Assembly: GCF_000190755.2 (NCBI RefSeq)
Contig: NZ_JH109152.1
Span: 2,047,837-2,111,836 of the forward strand
Length of the DNA: 64,000 bases
Direction of reading: 5' to 3'
Origin: Methylobacter tundripaludum SV96
GTDB lineage: Bacteria; Pseudomonadota; Gammaproteobacteria; Methylococcales; Methylomonadaceae
Made by a program: the position numbers and the translations under genes. Position 1 is the first letter of the stretch; every line of letters begins with the position of its first letter. The notes under the pieces are model-generated. The model made no database searches. It was not told where the DNA came from and saw only the letters and a list, made by a program, of their open reading frames with translations. Below are positions 9,316 to 18,565 of the stretch, piece by piece.

Positions 9316-10390
9316 CGTCTAAGGTAATCCGGGTTAAAAGGTTAAACAGCGGGGCGTTAATATAAAAATTTGTCCGGCCGATTTTTTTCTTTTGCACAAA
9401 ACCATTGGCATCAAGCGCATCTAAATACTTTGCCGCAGTGATGCGCGAAATCCCTAAATCGTTTTCTACAAATTCAATCTTGGTATAAGGATAACGGAAT
9501 AAATTATTCAGCAACTCCTGGCTGTAAAGTTTCGGCAGCTCGCTGCGCAAGCGTTGTTTGGTCGACTGCATCAACTCGCGTAAATTTTTGATTAACTTGA
9601 TTTCGCTTTTGGCGGTAACGGCCACGCCTTTAACGATATAGACGCACCACTCGACCCAATCATGGCTTTCCCGAGTCGATTGCAGCAAGCGGTAATATTG
9701 GTTTTTGGTTGAGGTGATGTAACGGCTTAAATACAGCACCGGCAAATCCAGCAAACCTTCACGTTGAAGGATTAACAGATTCAATATCCGCCCGGTGCGG
9801 CCATTGCCGTCATAAAACGGATGTATGCTTTCAAACTGGTGATGGGCGATGGCCATGCGCAATAAAGGGTCCAGTTCATCATCGGCATGAATAAATTTCA
9901 CCAGCTCGGTCATCAGCTGTTCTATCACCCGCACATCTTGCGGCGGCTCATACACTGTTGCGCCGGTATGCTGGTTTTTAAGCATGGTCCCCGGCAATTT
10001 TCTTAAACCGGCGTTGTTTTGCTCGACTGCTTCCTGCACCCGCAAAATCGTATTCAAGCGGATTAAGCCGGATTCCTGCACGTCGGAAAATCCCACCCTT
10101 AGCCCGGCAATGTAGTTTTGCACCTCTTTAGCGGCAGGCGACGCAGCGCTGTTGGGCTCGTAAGCGTAAAGCTCGTCATGCGTGGTGATAATATTTTCAA
10201 TTTCCGAACTGTCTTTCGCTTCCTGCATAGCCAGTGTATCCAGAAGAATCGCGCGGTTAGGTAAAGCTTCGCACAAGCCTTTCAGCTCGGCTAAATAGCG
10301 ATGCGCTTCAGTCAGGCTTTGCCAAACGGCTTTAACTTCCAGGCTGTCATGGCTTGGAATCTCTAATTCAACCACCTTCTTCACCCGCAA
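9308..10390 (-). CDS. Fic-domain protein (AMPylase-type) with C-terminal winged helix
   Basis: 360 residues. The Fic active-site loop HPFYDGNGRTGR (near 196) is complete, so the histidine needed for AMP transfer from ATP is present. An N-terminal SSEIEN (near 63) fits the [S/T]xxxE[G/N] inhibitory helix of self-inhibited Fic proteins. The C-terminus resembles a winged helix-turn-helix (DLGISRITAAKYLDAL). It lies between hsdS and hsdR in the restriction operon. Its target is unknown; Fic genes inside type I loci are seen repeatedly, but a restriction-linked job is inference. Confidence 0.9.
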   Translation of the reverse strand: MRVKKVVELEIPSHDSLEVKAVWQSLTEAHRYLAELKGLCEALPNRAILLDTLAMQEAKDSSEIENIITTHDELYAYEPNSAASPAAKEVQNYIAGLRVGFSDVQESGLIRLNTILRVQEAVEQNNAGLRKLPGTMLKNQHTGATVYEPPQDVRVIEQLMTELVKFIHADDELDPLLRMAIAHHQFESIHPFYDGNGRTGRILNLLILQREGLLDLPVLYLSRYITSTKNQYYRLLQSTRESHDWVEWCVYIVKGVAVTAKSEIKLIKNLRELMQSTKQRLRSELPKLYSQELLNNLFRYPYTKIEFVENDLGISRITAAKYLDALDANGFVQKKKIGRTNFYINAPLFNLLTRITLDDE

Positions 10391-10504
10391 CTCATGATAA
10401 GAAATTTAAATTATCTTATCATGTTAAGGATAACGTGTATAAAAAATAGAATTTTGTTATCACGTTATGGCGGATAGGTTTAAAAAACCGGTTTTTTATA
10501 CAGG

Positions 10505-11710
10505 TCATAGTTCACCGCTGAAGGCTTGGTGGAGCAGGGATTTTTTCAGTTCGTCGAGGGCGGCGAGTTTTTGTTGGTATATGGATTCTAGGCGTTGGGT
10601 TTCTTCGCTAAGTGCAGAAATTTTCACGACAATAGCCTGCTGTTCTTTCAAAGGCGGAAGAGGAATTGGGTAGCTTTTTAGCTTTTGCCCATTAATATTT
10701 GCCTGGTTGACACTCGAAATCACAACAGTTTTACCATATTCCTTCGCAATTTTACTATTAAGGAAATAGTTCAAATAATCCGCATCAAGCAGGTTCTCTT
10801 TTCTGTGAATCCTTATCAAGTACCCTGCAAAAATTGCGGGCATTTCAGCTTTGTAGATAGCTGTTTTTCCTACTAATTCTGGACTATTGGTTCGGTTAAA
10901 TAGAACGTCATTATTGTTCAGAAAATATTTATCAATTTCGCAATCGTCATCTGAATATACTAGCTTGTCCCACACAAATCGGCCACTTTGAATATTACCC
11001 ATTCTAAGTACTGGTATTTTTCCTTGCTCCTTAGATTTTGCAGATGACCCATATTCAACCCTCGTGCAAACTTCACCCAGTGTCGTATTAATCCACCCTT
11101 CACCGCGCTGAGTGAAAACTGATTGTAGGTGGCTTTCGAACAGAGCGCTGGCATTTTTGAGGTTCTCTTCGGCATTGGCTTTGGCGGTGGCGATGCCGTC
11201 AAACGCTTTGTCGAGGATACCGACAATCCGCTGCTATTCGTCTATTGATGTCGGATAGCTAACCGCGAATCTCTCCGCTAAAACGGAACGCGCAAGTTCA
11301 GTTTGCCCACCGCACCCTTCGCCAGCTGCCATAATTGCTTCTTCAATAACGACAAGCATGTAGCCAAAAAAATCCGGGAAGAATTTTCCCGACTTTGGGC
11401 GAACAATGGTGACGTGCGAATCAACCGTAGTCGGTTCGGCCGGGATGTCACGAACCTGAGCAACACGGCCTAAAGTCCCGGTTCCCGTCGAATTAACCAG
11501 CACGTCGCCAAGCTGAATGAAACGCGCTGCATTGACGGCCTTTGCTTCTACGTCATGTCTTCGCGACCGTTCGTAGCTAACGCGATGATCTCGAATACAC
11601 TTCTGGTTGACGACACATACGCCACCTTCTTCCAAATACTTTGGTGAGATTCCTCGGTTCAGCAAGGCGCACACCTCGCCTAGAGGCTTTGTCTTCCATC
11701 CGGTTTTCAT
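10505..11710 (-). pseudogene. hsdS: Type I specificity subunit hsdS, interrupted by one amber codon
   Basis: The reading frame from ATG 11710 to 10505 (402 codons) encodes a standard HsdS with two target-recognition domains, each followed by the conserved helix. It is open except for one TAG at 11234-11236. The context is DE-stop-QRIVGILD, where the family has DEQQRIVGILD, so a CAG-to-TAG change explains it. No frameshift is needed: downstream codons run in phase through ALFESHLQSVF, TRD2 and the final helix ending LLHQAFSGEL. Unless the amber codon is suppressed, the product is a 158-residue TRD1 fragment without the first conserved helix, so specificity is probably lost. Confidence 0.88.
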
Positions 11711-12243
11711 AGCGAGCTCTCCCCATCCGTTCGTCCTGAGCTTGTCGAAGGATGATCGGATGGGGAGATGCCTTCGACTATTCGACTTGCTCTCGGCTCC
11801 GGGCGCACGGTGCTGGTGGTTTCAGTGAAAATAGCTGGTGTTGCTTGCCGCCTTTCGACACCGTTCATTCCTTCGACAAGCTCAGGACGAACGGTGTCGA
11901 AAGGCTCAGTCCGAACGACATCCAAGATCTCAGTCCGGACGGTATTATTGGTTCGGCAAGTATTTGATGATTTGGCAAGACGGGATACCTCGACCCAATC
12001 ACCGCGCATCATGGCTTCCTTCTTTTTACGACTCCAGCCTTTGATTTGCCGCTCAGAGGTCAGTGCTTCAATCCGGGTTGGAAAGTCCTGCGAAAAAGCC
12101 AGTTGCAGGGGACGCCGTTTGAAGGTGTAACAACTGGTTATCGCACCCAGATGGTGTTCATGGATGCGTTTTTCAAGATTGTCTGTGTGGCCGGTGTAGT
12201 AGCTGCTATCGGCACAGCGGAGAATGTAAACCCAGAAAGCCAT
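11707..12243 (-). CDS. GIY-YIG nuclease-family protein with REP-encoded tail
   Basis: 178 residues. Residues 1-85 form a UPF0213/YhbQ-like GIY-YIG domain: WVYILRCADSSYYTGHT with the paired tyrosines, then a basic helix (ERQIKGWSRKKKEA). Residues from about 95 on are low complexity with repeated TVRTE, VRPELVEG and STSSGRT. They are translations of REP-type DNA and probably not native. Starts in the overlap with the mntA stop and ends overlapping the hsdS start (ATGA). Insertion of repeats seems to have replaced the original stop. Confidence 0.8.
   Translation of the reverse strand: MAFWVYILRCADSSYYTGHTDNLEKRIHEHHLGAITSCYTFKRRPLQLAFSQDFPTRIEALTSERQIKGWSRKKKEAMMRGDWVEVSRLAKSSNTCRTNNTVRTEILDVVRTEPFDTVRPELVEGMNGVERRQATPAIFTETTSTVRPEPRASRIVEGISPSDHPSTSSGRTDGESSL
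11727..11940. repeat. Cluster of REP-type repeats at the GIY-YIG / hsdS junction
   Basis: CGTCCTGAGCTTGTCGAAGG (11732-11751), TTCCTTCGACAAGCTCAGGA (11868-11887) and degenerate copies up to about 11940 (GTCGAAAGGCTCAGTCCGAA) lie close together. They are the same family as those in hsdR and supply most of the C-terminal codons of the GIY-YIG gene. Confidence 0.8.
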
Positions 12244-12602
12244 TACTCACTGTCCTTGTGTTCGGTTCTATTTACAAGTTCAGAGTCAATAGATGTAAGT
12301 CGTTGATAAAACACCACACCAACCCGCTCGATATGCTCTAACAAACTTGGGCTGTCGATGTAATTCCGGATCGACAAATCCACCTGATAGGGGATAGGCG
12401 AGTCTTCCAATCTACCGGCAATTTCGCCCAATATGCGATGATCCAGGCTATCGCCGGTTAGGGTCAGGTCGATGTCGGAGCCTTTCCGGTAATTGCCTTT
12501 GGCGCGCGAGCCATAGAGGATCGCCTGTTCGACCGCAGGGTAGTCGGCCAGTATCCGGCGAATGATTGCCAGGGTTTGCTCGGGAAGTCCAAAACTTGAC
12601 AT
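12243..12602 (-). CDS. mntA: MntA-type nucleotidyltransferase (HepT partner)
   Basis: 119 residues. The minimal nucleotidyltransferase motif GSRAKGNYRKGSDID fits GSx10DxD exactly (residues 31-46). In the HepT/MntA toxin-antitoxin type, this enzyme transfers AMP to the tyrosine of HepT and so silences its RNase. Its start is 3 bp after the end of the upstream gene, whose C-terminal domain is a HepT, so the pair is adjacent in the usual toxin-then-antitoxin order. An ordinary housekeeping MNT protein is unlikely in this context. Confidence 0.85.
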   Translation of the reverse strand: MSSFGLPEQTLAIIRRILADYPAVEQAILYGSRAKGNYRKGSDIDLTLTGDSLDHRILGEIAGRLEDSPIPYQVDLSIRNYIDSPSLLEHIERVGVVFYQRLTSIDSELVNRTEHKDSE

Positions 12603-12604
12603 GG

Positions 12605-14476
12605 CTATTCTTTGTGCTGCATGTCTTCTTGCAGTGCAAGAAATTCGGGGTGATAAGTGTTAATGATGGCAACGATTAGAGCCTCCGCAATCTCCAGGTT
12701 ATAGGTATGGCTGGAGAGATTGCGTTTTTCGATCATATCCATCCAGGTTTCGCCATCTTCAATCAGGCCACGCTTGAATGCCTCGCGCACGGCGCCACGC
12801 GAGCCCACGATGCCTTGAATGCCCTCGTAAGCCAAATAATCTTTCAATACATTCCAGGCCAATTCGTGAACAAACTCGAATCCTTGTATGACCCCCTGTT
12901 TTTCAAGGTTGGACAGCGGACGCTGCCGCGACAATTCAACTGCCAACGTGAGCTGATAGAGGGCAAGCTTATAATTCTCAAAGCGTTGTTTCCAGCGAAT
13001 ATCCTCAGTCATGAACAGCTCCTGATAATAGTTTTTTGATATTTCCAAGCACATTGGCCTCTCTGCATCCAATGCTGCAATCTCGTCCATGATGTCCTGG
13101 GGGCTGCGATGGATAATTGCTTCGCCGCCGTTGGGATTCTTTACCGAAAGGTCGAAGGTTGCCGGGTCGATGGTGGCAGCATCCACGCTCCAGCTTTTGG
13201 GCGAGTCGGCGTTAGTTTGTTGCAATTCGATAAACTCGGCAAGATCGGCGTCGTTAAGCGGGTTGGTCTTGCCCATGTTGCGGCCCGGTTCGAGCTGGTA
13301 GTACCACGTCTTGCGGGTCGGCGCGCCTTTCTCGAAGAACAGCACCACGGTCTTTACGCCCGCGCCCTGAAAGGTGCCGCCGGGACAGTCGAGGATGGTA
13401 TGCAGGTTGCAACTTTCCAACAGCAGTTTCCTCAAGCTTACCGACGCGTTATCAGTGTTGGACAGGAAGGTGTTCTTGATGACCACGCCGCCGCGTCCGC
13501 CAGCCCTGAGCATCTTGATGAAATGCTGGAGGAACAGGAACGCGGTTTCGCCGGTGCGGATCGGGAAATTCTGCTGCACTTCCTTACGCTCCTTACCGCC
13601 GAACGGCGGATTGGCCAGCACTATGTCGTAGCGGTCCTTGTCCTGGATGTCGGCAAGGTTTTCGGCCAGGGTATTGGTGTGGATGATGTTCGGCGTCTCA
13701 ATGCCGTGCAGAATCATGTTCATGATGGCGATCACGTAAGCCAGCGACTTCTTTTCCTTGCCGTAGAAAGTACGCGTTTGCAGGATATTGTGGTCGCCTG
13801 TGGTGAGGTTGCCTTGGGCCGTCAGATAATCGAATGCCTCGCACAAGAAGCCCGCCGAACCGACCGCGCCGTCATAAATGCTTTCGCCGATTTTGGGTTG
13901 CACCACTTGCACGATAGCGCGAATCAGCGGGCGCGGTGTGTAATACTCGCCGCCGTTGCGCCCCGCGTTGCCCATGTTCTTGATCTTGGCTTCGTAAAGG
14001 TGCGACAGCTCATGCTTTTCGGTCTGCGAGCGGAAACGCAGTTCGTCGATGTGGTCGATGATTTCGCGCAAGTTGTAACCGCTGTGGATCTTGTTCTTGA
14101 TCTCGCCGAATATCTCGCCAATCTTGTATTCGATGGTGTTCGGGCCATCGGCTTTTTGCTTGAAGCCGTGCAGGTAGGGAAACAGCTCGCGGTCTACGAA
14201 GTCGCGCAGATCGTCGCCGGTCAGCGCCTTGTTGTGGTCCGGCTTGCCATCGTTGTCCTTGGGCGCGGCCCAGTTTTCCCAGCGGTACGGCAGGTCAAGA
14301 ATGAAAGCGTATTTCTTCCCCTCCAGCTCGGCTTCCATGGCCTTGTCCTGCTCCAGGCCGTCCAGAAATTTCAGGAACAGCAGCCACGAGGTTTGCTCGG
14401 TGTAGTCCAGTTCGCTGGCGCAACCGGCCTCTTTCCAGATGACGTCGTCGATATTTTTGAAGGCTTGTTTGAACAT
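12605..14476 (-). CDS. hsdM: HsdM DNA methyltransferase fused to a HepT (HEPN) domain
   Basis: 623 residues. Residues 1-480 are a type I N6-adenine methyltransferase: HsdM_N domain, SAM-binding YDGAVGSAGFL (near 205), catalytic NPPFGG (near 295), and the usual end segment with HRSPQDIMDEIAALDAE. Residues 489-623 are a nucleotidyltransferase substrate-binding/HepT-family HEPN domain with RNLSSHTY (585-592), matching the RNase motif Rx4HxY. An in-frame ATG at 13012 (residue 489) has AGGAG 8 nt before it, so free HepT may also be made. The fusion is read without a frame break. First gene of the restriction operon. Confidence 0.9.
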   Translation of the reverse strand: MFKQAFKNIDDVIWKEAGCASELDYTEQTSWLLFLKFLDGLEQDKAMEAELEGKKYAFILDLPYRWENWAAPKDNDGKPDHNKALTGDDLRDFVDRELFPYLHGFKQKADGPNTIEYKIGEIFGEIKNKIHSGYNLREIIDHIDELRFRSQTEKHELSHLYEAKIKNMGNAGRNGGEYYTPRPLIRAIVQVVQPKIGESIYDGAVGSAGFLCEAFDYLTAQGNLTTGDHNILQTRTFYGKEKKSLAYVIAIMNMILHGIETPNIIHTNTLAENLADIQDKDRYDIVLANPPFGGKERKEVQQNFPIRTGETAFLFLQHFIKMLRAGGRGGVVIKNTFLSNTDNASVSLRKLLLESCNLHTILDCPGGTFQGAGVKTVVLFFEKGAPTRKTWYYQLEPGRNMGKTNPLNDADLAEFIELQQTNADSPKSWSVDAATIDPATFDLSVKNPNGGEAIIHRSPQDIMDEIAALDAERPMCLEISKNYYQELFMTEDIRWKQRFENYKLALYQLTLAVELSRQRPLSNLEKQGVIQGFEFVHELAWNVLKDYLAYEGIQGIVGSRGAVREAFKRGLIEDGETWMDMIEKRNLSSHTYNLEIAEALIVAIINTYHPEFLALQEDMQHKE

Positions 14477-14610
14477 GGATTTTTTTCTTTTGAGCCGTTG
14501 TCCACTTTGGCCGACAACGGGTTATATATAGGGATAACTAAGGGTTATTTTGCGTACACCATTGAAATAATCGTCGGCTTTACAATTCGCCGAGTATGTC
14601 GCGGCGGTCG

Positions 14611-15957
14611 TTACTTGCCGATGCAAAAGCTGGAAAATATCTTCCCGAGCAAATCATCCGAGGTGAATTTTCCGGTAATTTCCGCAAGGCTGTTTTGCGC
14701 TTGTCTTAAATCTTCCGCGACCAGTTCTCCAGCCTGACTGCCTCTTAACTGGTCTAAGGCGCTTTCAACAAATTCATGGCCTTTGTTTAAGGCTTCAATA
14801 TGCCGTCTTCGGGCGATGAACACATTGTCGGTCGCCTCGTTAAAACCGACGCTCTGTTTGAGGTGTTGTTTTAACAGTTCCATACCGTCGCCGGTTTTAA
14901 TGGACAGGTAGATTTGGGTGCCGAGTTCGGTTTGTTTGATTTCCGGTTTCAGGCCCAGCAGGTCTATTTTATTGTAGATTTGGGTGATGTTGCCGCCCGA
15001 CGGCAGGGTTTTTAACAGCGACTCTGTTTCCGCTTCCCTTGCATCGATCAGCAATAAAATTTTATCGGCGTTTTTGATCTCTTCGTGAGCCCTGCGGATG
15101 CCTTCCTGTTCTATCGCATTGTCGCTTTCGCGCAGGCCTGCGGTATCGATGATATGCAGGGGCATGCCGTCCAGCTGGATGCGCTCTTTCAACACGTCGC
15201 GCGTGGTTCCGGCGATGTCGGTGACTATCGCGGCTTCGTGTCCGGCCAGCGCATTGAGCAGGCTGGATTTTCCGGCGTTCGGTTTGCCCGCCAATACGAC
15301 GGTCATGCCGTCGCGCAGCAGGCGGCCTTGTTGCGCTGTTTTTTGGATTTCTCCAATACGGTGCAGTATTTTGACGATCCGGTTTTCGACCACGCCGTCG
15401 GTCAGGAAATCGATTTCTTCATCGACAAAATCGATCGCCGCTTCGACATAAATTCTGAGCTCGGTCAGTTCTTCGACCAGTTCATTGATCTGTACTGAAA
15501 AAACGCCCTGCATCGATTTTTGCGCGGACCGGACCGATTGTTCGGTGCTGCTTTCAATCAAGTCGGCGACGGCTTCAGCCTGGGCTAAATCGAGTTTGTC
15601 ATTAAGAAATGCGCGTTCGGTAAATTCGCCGGGGTTGGCTAAGCGAGCGCCTAGCGATAAAACCCGCCGTAACAGCATGTCCAATACAACCGAGCCGCCG
15701 TGACCTTGGAGTTCGAGTATGTCTTCGCCGGTATATGAGGCGGGAGCAAGAAAATACAGGATGATGCCGGAATCGATGACCGAGCCGTCGTCATCGGTAA
15801 AAGATGAATACTGGGCCAGTCGGGGAGTTAATGCTTTATTGACGAGGTGTTTGGCGATTTCGGGAACCAATGCCCCCGAAACTCGAATGATGCCGACACC
15901 GCCATTCCCTGGCGGTGTTGCAATGGCTGCAATGGTATCTAGGTTTTCTATATCCAC
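14611..15957 (-). CDS. mnmE: tRNA modification GTPase MnmE
   Basis: 448 residues, full length. N-terminal formyl-THF-binding-like domain (DTIAAIATPPGNGGVGIIRVSG), central GTPase inserted in the helical domain with G1 GKPNAGKSS (near 225), G2/G3 DIAGTTRD and DTAG, and the C-terminal CIGK with the catalytic cysteine. With MnmG it makes the cmnm5 group at U34 of certain tRNAs. Position next to yidC is standard for gammaproteobacteria. Confidence 0.98.
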   Translation of the reverse strand: MDIENLDTIAAIATPPGNGGVGIIRVSGALVPEIAKHLVNKALTPRLAQYSSFTDDDGSVIDSGIILYFLAPASYTGEDILELQGHGGSVVLDMLLRRVLSLGARLANPGEFTERAFLNDKLDLAQAEAVADLIESSTEQSVRSAQKSMQGVFSVQINELVEELTELRIYVEAAIDFVDEEIDFLTDGVVENRIVKILHRIGEIQKTAQQGRLLRDGMTVVLAGKPNAGKSSLLNALAGHEAAIVTDIAGTTRDVLKERIQLDGMPLHIIDTAGLRESDNAIEQEGIRRAHEEIKNADKILLLIDAREAETESLLKTLPSGGNITQIYNKIDLLGLKPEIKQTELGTQIYLSIKTGDGMELLKQHLKQSVGFNEATDNVFIARRRHIEALNKGHEFVESALDQLRGSQAGELVAEDLRQAQNSLAEITGKFTSDDLLGKIFSSFCIGK

Positions 15958-15963
15958 GTAGGC

Positions 15964-17676
15964 CTATGGCATTTTAGCTATTTGCTTGGTGATATACGAC
16001 TGTTGAATGATAGACAGGGTGTTGTTGACTACCCAGTATAAAACCAGACCGGCCGGGAAAAACAGGAAGAAGATGGTAAAGACGATCGGGAACATCTTCA
16101 TCACTTTAGCCTGTATCGGATCAATCGGCGCAGGGTTTAAGCTTTGCTGGATTTTCATGGTGATGCCCATGATAACCGGCAATACATAAAATGGATCCTG
16201 TGAAGATAAGTCCTGTATCCATAATATAAAAGGCGCATGACGAAATTCAACGGTTTCGCTCAGTACCCAATATAAACACATGAATACCGGAATCTGCACC
16301 AAGATGGGCAAACAGCCGCCCAATGGATTGACCTTTTCCTTTTTATACAGCGCCATCATTTCAGTATTGAAACGCGGTCTGTCATCGGCAAAACGTTCTT
16401 GCAGTTCTTTAAGACGCGGCTGAATTTTGCGCATCTTGGCCATTGATTTGTAACTTGATTGCGACAATGGAAAGAACAGCAATTTAATACACAGTGTTAC
16501 GCCGATAATGGCTACGCCCCAGTTACCGGCGGCATCGTGGATCTGGTTCAACAACCAATAGATGGGTTTGCCGATAAAGGTTAAAAAGCTGTAATCAACG
16601 GTAAGCTCAAGCCCCGGCGCTATTTTTTCCATCATAGGCTGGATCTTAGGACCGGCGAATAATTGGGCAACAAACTGCGCATCCGAGTTTGCGTTAACGG
16701 TAACCGGTGCAGAATAAGTTCCGATAACATAGTGGCCGTCATTCAGCACTTTGGTATAAAAGTGATTTTCCTGATCGGCAGGCGGAATCCATGCGGAGGC
16801 AAAATAATGCTGAATCAATGCGGTCCAACCGCCTTTGGTTGCAACATCAAGATTTTCATCAGACATGTCATCAAAGCTTATTTTTTGATATTTTTCTTTT
16901 TCGGTATAAATAACGCCGCCGTCATAAGCTCTCATACCGCCGGTCAGCATGCCACCTTTGCTAGTCGTATCCGGCGCTTTAAGCAATTGGCTGTACTGTC
17001 TGCCCGACCAAGGCTTGGCGGAATCGTTTTTGACTTTTTGTTCGAGCGTGATGTCATAACTGCCGCGTTTAAAGGTAAACAGTTTGGTAATAGTCAGGCC
17101 GTTATTATCAGTCCATGTTAAGGGCACTGTTAAACTGTCTTGTCCTGGTTGCAGATCATAATTGGTCTGCTCGTTTTTAAATACGGTGTGATGACTCGGT
17201 GCAGTTGCAAAACCGCTGTCGGCAATTAAACCGCTTTGTGCGACAAATAATTTTTCCTGACTGCTGTTAAACAAGCGTACCGGAGCGGTATTTTTTTCCG
17301 CAACGGATAAACCGATCATCGCACGTAATTTGTCTACGACGGTGTTGGATTTTTCTATCGGGTAGGTTAGTAAATCCAGATTCTGGATGGTGCCGCCTTT
17401 CAGATCAATTTGAAGCGCCAGCACATCGGTTTTAACGGTAATGATGTTGGCGGATGACATTGTTGCCAATGGCACGGCTGCGGTATTGGGTTCTGCCGTT
17501 TCTGTTTGGGCTGATGCGCCGGTGGCAGAGGGTAAATCTTCTTTGGTATTGGTTGCTACGGGCTCTGTAATCGCAGCAACTTCAGGTTTCGGGCCATAAT
17601 CCAGTTGCCAGGCTTGTTGCAGCATAAAAACAAGCATCGCAAAAGTAACGATCAGTATAAATCTTATATTATCCAT
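15964..17676 (-). CDS. yidC: Membrane protein insertase YidC
   Basis: 570 residues from ATG 17676 ([10 protein letters not shown]). An upstream in-frame start at 17721 would add 15 residues overlapping yidD and is less likely. N-terminal membrane anchor, large periplasmic beta-domain (about 60-340), then five C-terminal membrane segments containing [20 protein letters not shown] and the conserved arginine region. It inserts inner-membrane proteins alone or with SecYEG. Overlaps yidD by 8 bp. Confidence 0.98.
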   Translation of the reverse strand: MDNIRFILIVTFAMLVFMLQQAWQLDYGPKPEVAAITEPVATNTKEDLPSATGASAQTETAEPNTAAVPLATMSSANIITVKTDVLALQIDLKGGTIQNLDLLTYPIEKSNTVVDKLRAMIGLSVAEKNTAPVRLFNSSQEKLFVAQSGLIADSGFATAPSHHTVFKNEQTNYDLQPGQDSLTVPLTWTDNNGLTITKLFTFKRGSYDITLEQKVKNDSAKPWSGRQYSQLLKAPDTTSKGGMLTGGMRAYDGGVIYTEKEKYQKISFDDMSDENLDVATKGGWTALIQHYFASAWIPPADQENHFYTKVLNDGHYVIGTYSAPVTVNANSDAQFVAQLFAGPKIQPMMEKIAPGLELTVDYSFLTFIGKPIYWLLNQIHDAAGNWGVAIIGVTLCIKLLFFPLSQSSYKSMAKMRKIQPRLKELQERFADDRPRFNTEMMALYKKEKVNPLGGCLPILVQIPVFMCLYWVLSETVEFRHAPFILWIQDLSSQDPFYVLPVIMGITMKIQQSLNPAPIDPIQAKVMKMFPIVFTIFFLFFPAGLVLYWVVNNTLSIIQQSYITKQIAKMP

Positions 17677-17902
17677 TCTTATTACCAAATTTTTCTGGAA
17701 CGGGATCAATGCCACCTTCATGGAACGGATGGCATTTTAATAATCTTTTGAGGGAGAGATAAGAGCCGATAATGGCCCCGTGGAGCTGAAGCGCTTCCAG
17801 AGAATAACTTGAACAACTTGGATAGAAACGACATCTATCGCCTAGCAGAGGGCTAATAAAGTATTTATAAAACTTTATAATTGCTATGAGTATGAATCGC
17901 AT
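17669..17902 (-). CDS. yidD: Membrane protein insertion efficiency factor YidD
   Basis: 77 residues with the family pattern [20 protein letters not shown] followed by [13 protein letters not shown]. Small amphipathic protein that assists YidC. Overlaps the rnpA end by 19 bp and yidC by 8 bp. Confidence 0.96.
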   Translation of the reverse strand: MRFILIAIIKFYKYFISPLLGDRCRFYPSCSSYSLEALQLHGAIIGSYLSLKRLLKCHPFHEGGIDPVPEKFGNKNG

Positions 17903-18252
17903 CGGGATACCAGCTTAAGCCAATGCCTTTCCAATGATTTTCTTAACAAATCCAGCGGAGCATCTACGGCTTCTCTACGAGCCAAAACAACAATATCAAT
18001 ATTCCCCAAATCGTGTTGTTTTATTCTAAAGTTTTCCCGGACAGTTCGCTTAATCACATTCCTGTGTACTGCCTTTCTTATATTTTTTTTAGCAATTGCC
18101 AAGCCTAGCCGCGGATGATCGAAATCATTCTTTATGGCTAATAGGGTAAAATATTGGTCACTTGATTTTACAGGCTTAGCAAAAACCTTTTTATATTCAG
18201 CCGGTTTTTTTAACCGTAACTGCGGGGAGAAACCAAAAACTTCTTCAGCCAC
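17884..18252 (-). CDS. rnpA: Ribonuclease P protein component
   Basis: About 122 residues. Conserved basic core [22 protein letters not shown] (55-80 region) with the RNR-like motif. Protein subunit of RNase P, which trims tRNA 5' ends. There is no ATG: GTG at 18252 or TTG at 18255 are the only near starts, 8-11 bp from the rpmH stop, so translation is probably coupled to rpmH. Confidence 0.95.
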   Translation of the reverse strand: MAEEVFGFSPQLRLKKPAEYKKVFAKPVKSSDQYFTLLAIKNDFDHPRLGLAIAKKNIRKAVHRNVIKRTVRENFRIKQHDLGNIDIVVLARREAVDAPLDLLRKSLERHWLKLVSRCDSYS

Positions 18253-18262
18253 CAACCGTCAA

Positions 18263-18397
18263 CTAAACGGTTAACTGGGCGCGACCTTTTGCTCTACGAG
18301 CATTCAGAACTTTACGGCCACCTACTGTTGCCATTCTTGCACGAAAACCGTGGGTTCTTACGCGTTTGATTTTACTTGGTTGGTATGTTCTTTTCAT
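18263..18397 (-). CDS. rpmH: 50S ribosomal protein L34
   Basis: 44 residues on the minus strand, [20 protein letters not shown] and then the standard L34 sequence to GRAQLTV. Directly upstream of rnpA, as in nearly all bacteria, and divergent from dnaA. Confidence 0.98.
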   Translation of the reverse strand: MKRTYQPSKIKRVRTHGFRARMATVGGRKVLNARRAKGRAQLTV

Positions 18398-18565
18398 TGT
18401 ACTTAAGGCCTGATCGGATGAGTGTTAACAAAAACAGATAAAAAAGACAGCGGATGATAAAATAAACCACTTGACCTGTCAATTCTGTAGCGCAATGTTT
18501 TATTGCTGTATAGTGATAAGAAGCGAAATTACACTATTAATTATAATCAACTTTTTACTATTTCA

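Noticed and set aside
10960..11226. Separate 88-codon gene between hsdS pieces
   Set aside because: It is out of frame with hsdS, whose own frame is open through this region except for one TAG.
13109..14737. 542-codon plus-strand open frame opposite hsdM
   Set aside because: Antisense shadow of a clear HsdM gene; no domain, and it crosses into mnmE.
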